A DNA stretch of 64,000 nt from Amycolatopsis rifamycinica (GTDB lineage Bacteria > Actinomycetota > Actinomycetes > Mycobacteriales > Pseudonocardiaceae), in NCBI RefSeq assembly GCF_000695625.1, contig NZ_JMQI01000028.1, forward strand, positions 336,031-400,030. The letters are read 5' to 3'. The notes under the pieces are model-generated. The model had not been told where the DNA came from, did no database searches, and saw only the letters and a list, made by a program, of their open reading frames with translations. Positions 43,388 through 52,257 of the stretch are shown piece after piece. The position numbers and the translations under genes are program-made. Positions within the stretch are counted from its first letter, which is position 1; each line of letters starts with the position of its first letter.

Positions 43388-43434
43388 CGTGACGGCCCTC
43401 ACGGGAACACCGGGGGCCGTGACGGTGCTCACGG
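43388..43434. promoter_or_regulatory. Two GTGA-N6-TCAC palindromes
   Basis: CGTGACGGCCCTCACG (43388-43403) and CCGTGA-CGGTGC-TCACGG (43417-43434) share the CRP/FNR-type half-site spacing and are 30 bp apart centre to centre. They lie about 140-185 bp upstream of the DUF3817 gene and just beyond the GH92 terminator. Confidence 0.4.
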
Positions 43435-43470
43435 CCGTGGTCCACTGTGGTCTGAACCACGGCCGTGAGC
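43427..43470 (-). terminator. Stem-loop terminator after GH92 gene 1
   Basis: GCTCACGGCCGTGGT (43427-43441) and ACCACGGCCGTGAGC (43456-43470) form a perfect 15-bp stem with a 14-base loop, 22 bp past the GH92 stop. The arm overlaps the second CRP-like palindrome. Confidence 0.7.
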
Positions 43471-43492
43471 GGGCGGGGCCTGCTCCCCGCGG

Positions 43493-45877
43493 CTACTCCC
43501 CGCAGGGCGAAGCCGGGGCGGACGCGGGTGACGTCCCCCACTTCGCCGCCGCGTCGGCGGTGAGCCCGAAGTCCAGCGTCGCACCGCGTTTCAGCTGGTC
43601 CACGCCGACGTAGACGCGGTCACTGGGCTTCGCGTCCACCCGGAGGGACGACACGTACTGCAGCTTCGAGCCGTCCGCGCCCGGTGCCTGGATCGTGACG
43701 GCGCGCCCGTTCTCGAGGTGCAGGACCGATTTCGCGAAGCGCGGGGCGTTGAGCACGAAGTTCCCAGTCCCTGGGACAGCGGGGTACAGGCCGAGCGCGC
43801 TGAAGACGTACCACGCCGACATGGTGCCCAGGTCGTCGTTCCCGGTGACGCCGTTGGGCGCGCCGGTGAACAGCGTGTGCGCCGCCCGCACGACCGTGGA
43901 CGTCTTCGCCGGCTGCCCGGTGAGCGCGTACATCCACGGTGAGTGCAGGTCCGGCTCGTTGTTCGGGTTGTAGCGGAACTGGTCGTAGTAGTCGTACGGG
44001 CCGACGACCCAGTTCTCGCGCACCGCCGTCGCCGGGTTCTTGACGAGTTCGTCGTAGGCGAAGAAGTCGTCGAGGCGCTTGCCGGTGGCCGCCGGGCCGC
44101 CCATCCGCCGCACGAGGCCGGGCACGTCCTGCTGTACGAGCCACTGGTACTGCCAGGCCGTGCCCTCGTGGAAGCCGTCCTGGCTCTGCGGGCTGTACGG
44201 CTTGTCCGCGGGCGAGAACCACGCGCCGCCGAGCACCTTCGGCCGGAAGAAGCCGGTGAAGCCCCGGTCGGTCAGCGATTCGTCCCACAACGTCCGGTAG
44301 GTCCGGCCCTTCGCCGCCAGCGCCGCGGCGTCCTCCTTCTTGCCGAGCGCGGCCGCCATGAGCGACAGCGAACAGTCACCGAGCGCGTACTCCAGGGTGG
44401 CCGAAGCGCCGTGGTTCGGGTCGGTGTCCTGGCCCTTCTTCGGGAAGTCCGGGTCGTACTGGACGAACCCGTCCTTCTGGTAGCTCGCGTTGCCCGAGCG
44501 GCCCTGGAACGGCGACGACGCGGGCGGGATCTCGCGCGAGTTCTGCAGGAGAGCCTGGTAGGCGTGCATCTCTTCGCCCGACAGCGCGCCGAAACGCCAG
44601 AGGTCGACCAGGAACGGCGTGACCGGGTCACCGGTCATCGTGTTGGTCTCCTGGCTCGCGTACGCCCACCGCGGCAGCCAGCCGCCCTGGTCGTGGATGG
44701 CCAGGATGCTCTTCGCGATGTCCCGCGCCCGGCCCGGCCGCAGCAGCGCCAGGAGCTGGTTCTGCGTGCGGTAGGTGTCCCACAGGGAGAAGAAGTCGTA
44801 GTACGTCCAGCCGGCCGCGCGGTGGATCTTCTTGTCGAAGCCGTAGTAGCGGCCGTCGGCGTCGTTCGCCGTCAGCGGCTGCAGCAGCGCGTGGTAGAGC
44901 GAGGTGTAGAACACCGTGCGGTCGTCCGGACTGCCGCCCTTGATGTCCACAGAGGACAGCTCACGCCGCCACGTGCGCTGGACGGCGTCCTTCGCCGCGT
45001 CGAACGACCGGATGCGCTCGGACGCCAGGTTCACCCGGGCCCCGGCCGCGTCGACCTGCGAAATCGCGGTGGTCGCCGTGACCTGGCCGCTGCCGGGGAA
45101 GGTCAGCCACGCGCCGCGCAGGCCCGCGCCGCCTTCGGACGCGCGGGAGCCGGGCGTGCCGCCGGTGGGCGACCAGGTGCCGAACGCCTTGAACGGCTTG
45201 TCGAACTTCGTCGTGAAGTACGTCGTGTAGGCCTTGCCGCCGCAGAACGCCTGCGACTCGACGGTGCCCTCGACCGTCCGGTCGTCGACGACGCGGACGC
45301 TGCTGCCGGTCACCGGTTCCTTGTCGTTGGCCTGCCCGACGTTGACGAAGACGTTGGCGTCACCCGGCTTCGCGAACGTGTAGCGCTCGACACCCGCCCG
45401 CGTCGCCGCCGTGGTCTCGACGTCGACGCCGCCGTAGCCGGTCAGGCGCACCTTGTAGTAGCCGGGCCGGCCGACCTCGCCGTCGTGGGTGAACGGCGCG
45501 GCGTACCGCTTCTGGTCGAACGTGTCCGGGCGAGTGGTGTCGAACGCCTTGCCGGGCCCCACCTCCCCGGTCGTCGGCAGGGTCGAGACCAGGCCGCCCT
45601 GCTCCCAGCAGCCCGCGCCGGACAGGAAGAAGTGCCCGAAGCCGCGGATCGCGGTATCGGTGTAGCGGTAGCCGGCGTAGTGCGAGGTGATCGGGCTGAC
45701 CTGCGTCATCCCGAACGGCGCCGAGGCGCCCGGGAAGGTGTTGCCCTCGTCCTGCGTGCCGATGAACGTGTTGACGGCGTCGAGGGCATCCCCGCCGGCC
45801 GCCTGGGCCACGACGGGACTCACCCCCGTCGCCACCACGGCGAGCGCGAGGGCGCCCGCCAGGACCTTGCTTTTCAC
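43493..45877 (-). CDS. Secreted GH92 alpha-mannosidase 1
   Basis: The protein is 794 residues with a signal peptide (VLAGALALAVVATGVSPVVAQA). GH92 blocks: DAVNTFIGTQDEGNTFPGAS at the mature start, SLWDTYRTQNQLLAL in the middle, and GNDDLGTMSAWYVFSALGLYP near the end. These calcium-dependent exo-enzymes cut alpha-1,2/1,3/1,4-mannose from mannans or N-glycans outside the cell. The SLWDTYRT variant differs from the SGWDIYRS of the neighbouring GH92 enzyme, so linkage preferences may differ. GTG start with GGAGGGAA upstream. It is the second gene of a two-gene cluster. Confidence 0.93.
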   Translation of the reverse strand: MKSKVLAGALALAVVATGVSPVVAQAAGGDALDAVNTFIGTQDEGNTFPGASAPFGMTQVSPITSHYAGYRYTDTAIRGFGHFFLSGAGCWEQGGLVSTLPTTGEVGPGKAFDTTRPDTFDQKRYAAPFTHDGEVGRPGYYKVRLTGYGGVDVETTAATRAGVERYTFAKPGDANVFVNVGQANDKEPVTGSSVRVVDDRTVEGTVESQAFCGGKAYTTYFTTKFDKPFKAFGTWSPTGGTPGSRASEGGAGLRGAWLTFPGSGQVTATTAISQVDAAGARVNLASERIRSFDAAKDAVQRTWRRELSSVDIKGGSPDDRTVFYTSLYHALLQPLTANDADGRYYGFDKKIHRAAGWTYYDFFSLWDTYRTQNQLLALLRPGRARDIAKSILAIHDQGGWLPRWAYASQETNTMTGDPVTPFLVDLWRFGALSGEEMHAYQALLQNSREIPPASSPFQGRSGNASYQKDGFVQYDPDFPKKGQDTDPNHGASATLEYALGDCSLSLMAAALGKKEDAAALAAKGRTYRTLWDESLTDRGFTGFFRPKVLGGAWFSPADKPYSPQSQDGFHEGTAWQYQWLVQQDVPGLVRRMGGPAATGKRLDDFFAYDELVKNPATAVRENWVVGPYDYYDQFRYNPNNEPDLHSPWMYALTGQPAKTSTVVRAAHTLFTGAPNGVTGNDDLGTMSAWYVFSALGLYPAVPGTGNFVLNAPRFAKSVLHLENGRAVTIQAPGADGSKLQYVSSLRVDAKPSDRVYVGVDQLKRGATLDFGLTADAAAKWGTSPASAPASPCGE

Positions 45878-45900
45878 CAGAACTTCCCTCCGGAGAACAG

Positions 45901-45935
45901 GAAAGGCCGCCCGCGCGGAACGCGGGCGGCCTTTC
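45901..45935 (-). terminator. Stem-loop terminator after GH92 gene 2
   Basis: GAAAGGCCGCCCGCG (45901-45915) and CGCGGGCGGCCTTTC (45921-45935) pair perfectly with a 5-base loop, between the two GH92 genes. Confidence 0.88.
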
Positions 45936-45947
45936 AGGAACGGATGA

Positions 45948-48900
45948 TCACGCGCCGACGGCGATCGCGAACACGTGCAGGGCGCCGCCGCTGACGTTGG
46001 ACGGCAGCGTCACGCTCGCCACGGTCTTGCCCGCGGCGAGGGTGACCGGGTTGGTGGCGAACACCATCGTGCGGATCTGCTGCGGGTCGCCGCCCGAGGC
46101 GTTGCGGTACGGCGTCGACAGCACGATCCGGTTGCCGAACGCCGGCTGCGCGCCGCCGCCGCCGAGGGTCCAGTCGGAGAACCCGACGGTGGCGGTGGAC
46201 GTGCTGCCGTCGGTGTAGGTGACGGTCAGCGTGCCCGAAGCGTTGCCGTTGGACGCCGAGCCGAGCAGCGCGAGCCGTCCGGACCCGGTGACGTTCACGG
46301 TCTGGCCGCCGGCGATCACGTTGTCCGGGTCCCCGGCCGGGAACGACGGCCAGGTGAACTTCAGCCCGTCACTGGTGACCGTCCCGCCCGGGGCGGCCCC
46401 GGCCGCGGCCAGTGCGTCGGCCGAGTAGCTCCAGCCGCCGCCGTCGAAGTTCGCCGCCTCGGGCTTCGCGTCCGGCGAGATGCCGGCGTTGTTCACCGTG
46501 GCCAGCCAGCTGTTCGGCTGCGCCACGAGCACCGTCAGCACGGCCTGCGAAGAGGCCACGCCGGGCGCGGAGAACGTCACCGGGATGCGCCGGGCCCCGT
46601 CGGCGAGCCCCGCCGGGACGCTCACCGTGAGCTCGGCCTGGGCCTTGCCCCCGGCCGGCACCGCGATGCTGCCGGTCGCCGGGGCCAGCGTGATCCCGTC
46701 GACGCTGCCCGCCGAGTACGTCCAGCTCCGGGCGGTGCCGGAGAGGTCCTGGACGCCCACCGAGACCTTCGACGTCGACCCCGCCGGGGTCACCGCCCGC
46801 GCCGGGTTCACGAACGACAGGCTCGGCTTCTCCTGGTCCCGGAAGGACGGCGGGGCGTCCGCCGGTGCGCTGCCCCACGCGGTCGGGGTCGCCGACAGCG
46901 CGAAGTCGAGGTTGGCGCCGGTGGACACGAGCGCCTCGGGCAGCCACGCCTTGGCCGCGTCCCCGCCGTTCACCTTCAGGCCCGCCACGTAGTCACCGGT
47001 GCCCGACGTGGAGACGGTGATCTTCTTGCCCGCGCCGGTGGTCAGCACGGCCTTGCCGAACAGCGGCGTGTTGAGGACGAACTCGGCGCGGCCCGGGATC
47101 TCCGGGTAGATACCGAGCGCGGCCCAGACGTACCAGGACGACATCTGGCCGAGGTCGTCGTTGCCGATCAGGCCCTCCGGACGCGGGTTGTAGAGCTCGT
47201 TCATCGACCGCCGGACGATCGACTGCGTCTTGGCCGGCGCGCCCGCGTAGGAGTACACCCACGGGGCGTTCGAGTTCGGCTCGTTGCCCATGAACGCGTA
47301 CGGCTCCTGCGTGCCCGCGTTGAGCTTTGTGAAGAAGGTGTCCAAGCGGGACTGGACCGCGGTGTTGCCGCCGAACGCGGTGACCAGGCCACCGAGGTCG
47401 TAGGGCACCATCCAGTCGTACTGGGCGCCGTTGCCCTCGACCCAGCCCTGCGAGCTCGCCGGGTCGTAGGTGCCGGCGAAGGAGCCGTCGGCGTTGCGCG
47501 GCTGCAGGTGGCCGGTGCCCGGGTTGTAGAGGTTCTGCCAGTTCTGGGCGCGCTTCATGAACGTCGTGTACGTCGCGCTGTCGCCGAGCCTCTTCGCGAA
47601 CTGGGCGATGGCGAAGTCCGCGCTGGTGTACTCGAGCGTGTCGGCACCGGCACCCGGGACGTACCCGAGGTTCTGGTAGTCCTCGAGCCCCGGCCGCTCG
47701 GTGTAACCCTGGGTCGGCTGGGTGGCGCCCTTGATCATGAGCAGCAACGCCTTCTGGGCGTCGAAGTCCCGCGCGCCGAACGCGTACGCGCTCGAGACGA
47801 TGATGTGGTACGGGTCGCCGTTCATGACGCCGGTGTAGTCGTTGGCGACCGTCCAGCGGTCCCAGGAGCCGCCCTGCTCGGCGTAGGCCATCATCGACCG
47901 GACGATGTCCGAGGTCTCCTTCGGCGCGATCGTCGCCAGCAGCGGGATCTCCGAGCGGTAGATGTCCCAGCCGGAGAAGTTGGTGTACATCGCGTGGCCC
48001 TTGTCGGCCGTGTGGATCCGGCCGTCGAAGCCGATGTACTGCCCGTTGACGTCGGAGAACACGTTCGGCTGGATCAGCGAGTGGTAGAGCGAGGTGTAGA
48101 ACGTCGTCCGGTCGGCGTCCGCGCCGCCGGTGACGGCGATCTTGCCGAGCTGGGTGTTCCACGCCTTGCGCGCGTCCGCCGCCACCGTGTCGAACGACTT
48201 GCCGGTGTTCTCGGCCTTGAGGTTGGCCTTCGCGCCGTCGACGGACACAAAGGACAGTCCGACCTGGACGTTCACCTGGGCGCCGTTGAGGTTGGCGAAG
48301 GTGACGTACCCGCCGCTGCCCGGGCCGCTGACCGTGGTGTTCTGCGGCGCGGCCTTCGCCGGGCGCGCGATCGAGGCGTCGACGCCGTTGGGCTGCGCGA
48401 CCTTCGCCTTGGCCCCGCCGGTCTCGGCGGCCTTGTTCGGCGTCACGGCGCCGTTCTTCCAGGTGCCGATCGACGCGAACGGCGTGTCGAACTTGGCCGA
48501 GAAGTAGACCCGGTAGCTGTTGCGCGCCCCGCAGAAGCGGCCGCTCGTGGCCCAGCCGCTGATGGTGTCCTTGCCGATGGTGATCGACGCGTCGTCGGTG
48601 CCGTTGACCGAGCCGGAGGTGTTGACCAGCAGCGTCGAGGACGCGCCGGCCGGGTAGGTCAGCCGCGCCGAGCCGGTGCGCTGGGTCGCGCTGAGCTCGA
48701 CCTTCGCGCCGCTGTCGAGGGTGACGTCGTAGGCGCCGGCGGTCGCGTGTTCGTTGGCGTGCGAGAACTTCGACGTGTAGTGGGCCGGGTCGGTCGCCGG
48801 GGAAGTCGTCACTTCACCGACATAGGGGATGAACGGGATGTCCTGGTAGGTCGAACAGCCCGCGCCGGAAAGGTGCGTCAGGCTGAAGCCGGTCAGGGCG

Positions 48901-49178
48901 TTGTCGTCGTAGAAGTAGCCGCCCGGCTGGGACTTCACCGTGTCCGGACTCCACTGCACCATGCCGAACGGCGCGACCGCGCCCGGGAACGTGTTGCCCG
49001 CCCCGCCCCCGGTGCCGTGGTCGGCCCCGCCGGGCCGGGTGCCCACGAAGGGGTTGACCCACTTCGCGAAATCCGTCGTCGTAGCCGCCGCGGCGGGCAC
49101 AGCGGGAGCCACCGCTGCGGTCACCGCCAATGTCAGGAAGGTCAAACCGGCTCTGAAGCGCAATCGCGCCATGGCCAT
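45948..49178 (-). CDS. Secreted GH92 alpha-mannosidase 2 with C-terminal NEW3/beta-sandwich domains
   Basis: The protein is 1076 residues with a signal peptide (AGLTFLTLAVTAAVAPAVPA). GH92 core to about residue 770: WVNPFVGTRPGGADHGTGGG, FSGWDIYRSEIPLLATIAP and GNDDLGQMSSWYVWAALGIYP. The C-terminal 300 residues form an NPCBM-associated NEW3 domain (SVPAGLADGARRIPVTFSAP) and a last beta-sandwich rich in glycine and threonine, probably for binding substrate or wall. It hydrolyses alpha-mannosides outside the cell. Starts at 49178 or 49172 are equally possible. A TGACAACCTTGTC operator lies 32 bp upstream. Confidence 0.92.
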   Translation of the reverse strand: MAMARLRFRAGLTFLTLAVTAAVAPAVPAAAATTTDFAKWVNPFVGTRPGGADHGTGGGAGNTFPGAVAPFGMVQWSPDTVKSQPGGYFYDDNALTGFSLTHLSGAGCSTYQDIPFIPYVGEVTTSPATDPAHYTSKFSHANEHATAGAYDVTLDSGAKVELSATQRTGSARLTYPAGASSTLLVNTSGSVNGTDDASITIGKDTISGWATSGRFCGARNSYRVYFSAKFDTPFASIGTWKNGAVTPNKAAETGGAKAKVAQPNGVDASIARPAKAAPQNTTVSGPGSGGYVTFANLNGAQVNVQVGLSFVSVDGAKANLKAENTGKSFDTVAADARKAWNTQLGKIAVTGGADADRTTFYTSLYHSLIQPNVFSDVNGQYIGFDGRIHTADKGHAMYTNFSGWDIYRSEIPLLATIAPKETSDIVRSMMAYAEQGGSWDRWTVANDYTGVMNGDPYHIIVSSAYAFGARDFDAQKALLLMIKGATQPTQGYTERPGLEDYQNLGYVPGAGADTLEYTSADFAIAQFAKRLGDSATYTTFMKRAQNWQNLYNPGTGHLQPRNADGSFAGTYDPASSQGWVEGNGAQYDWMVPYDLGGLVTAFGGNTAVQSRLDTFFTKLNAGTQEPYAFMGNEPNSNAPWVYSYAGAPAKTQSIVRRSMNELYNPRPEGLIGNDDLGQMSSWYVWAALGIYPEIPGRAEFVLNTPLFGKAVLTTGAGKKITVSTSGTGDYVAGLKVNGGDAAKAWLPEALVSTGANLDFALSATPTAWGSAPADAPPSFRDQEKPSLSFVNPARAVTPAGSTSKVSVGVQDLSGTARSWTYSAGSVDGITLAPATGSIAVPAGGKAQAELTVSVPAGLADGARRIPVTFSAPGVASSQAVLTVLVAQPNSWLATVNNAGISPDAKPEAANFDGGGWSYSADALAAAGAAPGGTVTSDGLKFTWPSFPAGDPDNVIAGGQTVNVTGSGRLALLGSASNGNASGTLTVTYTDGSTSTATVGFSDWTLGGGGAQPAFGNRIVLSTPYRNASGGDPQQIRTMVFATNPVTLAAGKTVASVTLPSNVSGGALHVFAIAVGA

Positions 49179-49209
49179 CGCCTCTCACCTCGTCAGCGCG
49201 ACCGTGTCA

Positions 49210-49222
49210 TGACAACCTTGTC
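49210..49222. promoter_or_regulatory. LacI operator O1 upstream of GH92 gene 2
   Basis: TGACAACCTTGTC, one base off the perfect palindrome found at 49411 and 51291. It lies 32 bp before the GH92 start, in the divergent interval with the lacI-type gene. Confidence 0.7.
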
Positions 49223-49409
49223 GCGCAGTCGGTCGAACCCGGCCACCTTGGGCAGCGGCTAACCAGACAGTCAAGAGAGCCGTCAAGACCTGTCCGCTTC
49301 CGGACAGCGGCATCAACCGTCTGTCCTACGCCATCGGTAGCCGAATCGGCACAATCCCCGCGTCAGGCGTTGACAAGCCCCGGCGCCGTGGCGTTCAATC
49401 CCCGTCACT

Positions 49410-50462
49410 ATGACAACGTTGTCTCCTCTGGGCCGGGACCGGGACGGCAGCACGCGCACCGCGAGCAGGCGGGCCACGATGAGCGACGTGGCCCGGCTCG
49501 CGGGCGTGAGCATCAAGACCGTCTCGCGCGTGGTCAACGACGAACCGGCGGTGCACCCCGACACCGCCGAGCGGGTCATGGCGGCCATCGAGCAGCTGGG
49601 GTTCCGGCGCAACCTGGGCGCGCGGAACCTGCGCCGCGGGTCGACGACCGGCACGATCGGGCTGATCGTCGAGGACGTCGGCAACCCCTTCTACTCCGAG
49701 CTGAACCGCGCGGTCGAGCGCATCGCGACGTCGTTCGGGCGCCAGGTGCTCACCGGCTCGTCCGAGGAGAACTCCGACCGCGAGCGCGAGCTGGTCCTGG
49801 AGTTCTGCGCGCGGCGGGTGGACGGCATCCTCGTCGTCCCCGCCGGTCTGCAGCACGGCTACCTGGTGCCGGAGATGCGCGCGGGTACCCCGGTGGTGTT
49901 CATTGACCGGCCGGCCGGCGACATCGTGGCCGACACCGTGCTGGTGGACAACCTCGGCGGCACCATCGAGGCCGTCACGCACCTGGCGCGGCACGGGCAC
50001 CGGCGGATCGCGTTCCTGGGCGACAGCCCGGACATCTTCACCGCGGCCGAGCGTCTGCGCGGGTTCCGCGAGGGCTGCGTGCGCAACGGCATCACCTACG
50101 ACGAGGCGCTGGTCTCGATGGGGACGCCGACGCCGGACGCGATCGGCAACGCGGTCAAGCGGCTGCTCGACGGCCCGGACGCGGCCACCGCGGTGATCGC
50201 CGGCAACAACCGGGTCGCCGTGCACCTCCTGCGCGCCCTCGCGCACGCCGAGCGACGGCCGGCGATGGTCGGGTTCGACGACTTCGAGCTGGCGGACCTG
50301 CTGAACCCGCCGGTCACCGTGGTCGCGCACGACGTCAGCGCCCTGGGCCACGCCGCGGCCGAGCTGCTCTTCGCCCGCGTCCAAGGAGACCAGTCCCCGC
50401 CCAGAAAGGTAGTCCTGCCCGTGCATCTCGTCGCCCGTGGTTCCGGTGAGGTCGCCCCGTGA
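49410..50462 (+). CDS. LacI family transcriptional regulator of mannoside use
   Basis: The protein is 350 residues. The LacI helix-turn-helix starts at ATMSDVARLAGVSIKTVSRV (about residues 23-42), and a periplasmic-binding-protein-like sugar-sensing domain follows (GTIGLIVEDVGNPFYSEL and onward). ATG 49410 lies inside an operator; TTGACA (49370-49375) and TTCAAT (49394-49399) put transcription near 49407, so the mRNA is probably leaderless. ATG 49479 is the alternative start. It is divergent from GH92 gene 2, and its stop overlaps the isomerase start by GTGA. The inducer is probably a mannose-type sugar (inference). Confidence 0.9.
   Translation: MTTLSPLGRDRDGSTRTASRRATMSDVARLAGVSIKTVSRVVNDEPAVHPDTAERVMAAIEQLGFRRNLGARNLRRGSTTGTIGLIVEDVGNPFYSELNRAVERIATSFGRQVLTGSSEENSDRERELVLEFCARRVDGILVVPAGLQHGYLVPEMRAGTPVVFIDRPAGDIVADTVLVDNLGGTIEAVTHLARHGHRRIAFLGDSPDIFTAAERLRGFREGCVRNGITYDEALVSMGTPTPDAIGNAVKRLLDGPDAATAVIAGNNRVAVHLLRALAHAERRPAMVGFDDFELADLLNPPVTVVAHDVSALGHAAAELLFARVQGDQSPPRKVVLPVHLVARGSGEVAP
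49411..49423. promoter_or_regulatory. LacI operator O2 at the regulator's start codon
   Basis: TGACAACGTTGTC, with GACAACGTTGTC a perfect 12-bp palindrome. It covers codons 1-5 of the lacI-type gene, at the inferred transcription start, which suggests autorepression. Confidence 0.72.
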
Positions 50463-51496
50463 CCCTCGAACCGATCCGGCTCCCCGCCAACCAGCCGCCG
50501 CAGTTCTACCGCGGCGGCGACGCCATCGCGGCGCTGCGCGGCGCGTCTTCGGACAAGAAGTTCGGCCCGGAGGACTGGGTCGCCTCGGCGACCACGATGT
50601 TCGGCCAGGAGACCAACGGCCTCACCCGCCTGCCCGACGGCGCCTGGCTGCGCGACGCCGTCGAGGCGAACCCGAACGGCTGGCTCGGCGCGAAGCACGT
50701 CGAGGCGCTCGGGACGTCGACCGGACTGCTGGTGAAGCTCCTCGACGCGGGCCAGCGGCTGCCGGTGCACTTCCACCCGGACGACACCTTCGCCAAGCGG
50801 CACTTCGACTCGCACTTCGGCAAGACCGAGGCGTGGATCGTCGTGGGCACCTACGGCGACGACCCGCGCGTCTACCCCGGCTTCAAGGAGACGCTGTCGA
50901 AGGCGACCGTGTCCGAGTGGACGCGCGAGCAGGACGTGCCGTCGATGCTGGGCGCGCTGAACAGCGTCCCGGTGACCGCCGGCGACACCGTCTACATCCC
51001 GGCCGGGCTGCCGCACGCGATCGGCGAGGGCGTGTTCGTGGTCGAACTGCAGCAGCCGACGGACTTCTCGCTCACCATCGAGTGGCGCGACTTCCTCGCG
51101 TCGCCGGAGAAGGGCCACCTCGGCCTCGGCTTCGACACCGCCATCGAGGCGCTCGACACCTCGGGCTGGGACGCCGAACGACTCGAGAGCATCATCAAGC
51201 GCACGGCGGCCGACTCCGCGTCCACTGTGGACCTGCTGGCCGGCGGGTCGGAGCGGTTCTTCCGAGCCGAACAACTGCGGACCGACAACTTGACAACGTT
51301 GTCACTCGATCCGTCCTTCGCGGTCCTGGTCGTCCTCGACGGCGAAGGCACCCTGCGGACCGAGCACGGCGGCGAGCACGCGCTGGCGAAGGGCGACACC
51401 TACGTCGTCCCGTTCGACGCCGGCCAGACCGAGCTGTCCGGCACGGCGACGGTGATCCGCTGCCGGCCGCCGGCGCCGGAAGAGAGGCACGGATGA
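50459..51496 (+). CDS. Mannose-6-phosphate isomerase-like cupin enzyme
   Basis: The protein is 345 residues with the class I phosphomannose isomerase cupin fold. Zinc ligands are visible in RLPVHFHPDD, in HFGKTEAWIVV (glutamate) and in GLPHAIGEG (histidine). It would convert mannose 6-phosphate to fructose 6-phosphate, the entry to glycolysis for imported mannose. It is about 50 residues shorter than E. coli ManA. GTG start overlaps the LacI stop; the next gene overlaps by ATGA, so the operon is translationally coupled throughout. An intragenic operator lies at 51291. Confidence 0.85.
   Translation: MTLEPIRLPANQPPQFYRGGDAIAALRGASSDKKFGPEDWVASATTMFGQETNGLTRLPDGAWLRDAVEANPNGWLGAKHVEALGTSTGLLVKLLDAGQRLPVHFHPDDTFAKRHFDSHFGKTEAWIVVGTYGDDPRVYPGFKETLSKATVSEWTREQDVPSMLGALNSVPVTAGDTVYIPAGLPHAIGEGVFVVELQQPTDFSLTIEWRDFLASPEKGHLGLGFDTAIEALDTSGWDAERLESIIKRTAADSASTVDLLAGGSERFFRAEQLRTDNLTTLSLDPSFAVLVVLDGEGTLRTEHGGEHALAKGDTYVVPFDAGQTELSGTATVIRCRPPAPEERHG
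51291..51303. promoter_or_regulatory. LacI operator O3 inside the isomerase gene
   Basis: TGACAACGTTGTC, identical to O2, within codons of the sequence NLTTLS of the isomerase and 190 bp before the ABC ATPase gene. It could block elongation or form a loop with O2. Confidence 0.6.
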
Positions 51497-52257
51497 GCGA
51501 AATCCTCCTGGACGCGGTCGACCTCACGAAGCGCTACGGATCCGTCGAAGCCCTGCGCGGCGCGTCGTTCCAGGCGCGCGCGGGCGAGGTGACGGCGCTG
51601 ATCGGCGACAACGGCGCCGGCAAGTCCACGCTGGTCAAGTGCCTCTCCGGCGCGGAACAGCCGACGTCCGGGAGGATCCTGCTCGACGGGGCCGAAGTGC
51701 GCTTCGACTCCCCCACCACGGCCCGGCGGCTGGGCATCGAAACCGTGTACCAGGACCTCGCCGTCGCCCCGGAGCTCGACCCGGCGGCCAACCTGTTCCT
51801 CGGCCGCGAAATCCACCGCAAGGGCATCCTCGGCAAGCTCGGGATGCTCGACAAGGCCGAGATGCGGCGCCGGGCGGTCGAGGAGTTCCAGCGCCTCGGC
51901 GTGACGCTGCAGAGCACCGACGTCCCGATCGGGTCGCTCTCCGGCGGCCAGCGGCAGAGCGTCGCCGTGGCCCGCTCGGTCGTGTGGGCGTCGAAGGTCG
52001 TGTTCATGGACGAGCCGACGGCGGCGCTGGGTGTCGTGCAGCGGGAACGCGTGCTCGACGTCATCAAGAAGGTGCGCGACAAGGGCATCGCCGTCGTGCT
52101 GATCAGCCACAACATGCCCGAGGTGCTGTCGGTCGCCGACCGCGTCGAGGTGCTGCGGCTCGGCAAGCGCGTCGCCCGGTTCACCGGCGCGGACACGAAG
52201 CTCGAAGACCTCGTCGCCGCGATGACCGGCGCACTCGTGCAGGAGGAGGCGGCGTGA
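51493..52257 (+). CDS. Sugar ABC transporter ATPase, single-domain (FrcA-like)
   Basis: The protein is 254 residues with one nucleotide-binding domain: Walker A IGDNGAGKSTL (37-47), signature GSLSGGQRQSVAVARS, Walker B VVFMDEPTAAL and the switch histidine in LISHNMPEV. Typical RbsA has two such domains (about 500 residues); the one-domain form matches FrcA of the fructose/mannose/ribose transporter of rhizobia. It powers uptake with the permease and binding protein that follow. ATGA overlaps at both ends. Confidence 0.92.
   Translation: MSEILLDAVDLTKRYGSVEALRGASFQARAGEVTALIGDNGAGKSTLVKCLSGAEQPTSGRILLDGAEVRFDSPTTARRLGIETVYQDLAVAPELDPAANLFLGREIHRKGILGKLGMLDKAEMRRRAVEEFQRLGVTLQSTDVPIGSLSGGQRQSVAVARSVVWASKVVFMDEPTAALGVVQRERVLDVIKKVRDKGIAVVLISHNMPEVLSVADRVEVLRLGKRVARFTGADTKLEDLVAAMTGALVQEEAA

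Noticed and set aside
43381..43470. Short repeated GTGACGG / CACGG units considered as a CRISPR-like or repeat array
   Set aside because: Only two to three imperfect copies with no regular spacers; better explained by a terminator stem and two palindromes.
45975..49262. A 1095-codon open frame on the plus strand
   Set aside because: It is the antisense of the GH92 gene with its signal peptide and family motifs; long antisense frames are expected where third positions are almost all G or C. The translation is Arg/Val/Ala-rich without motifs.
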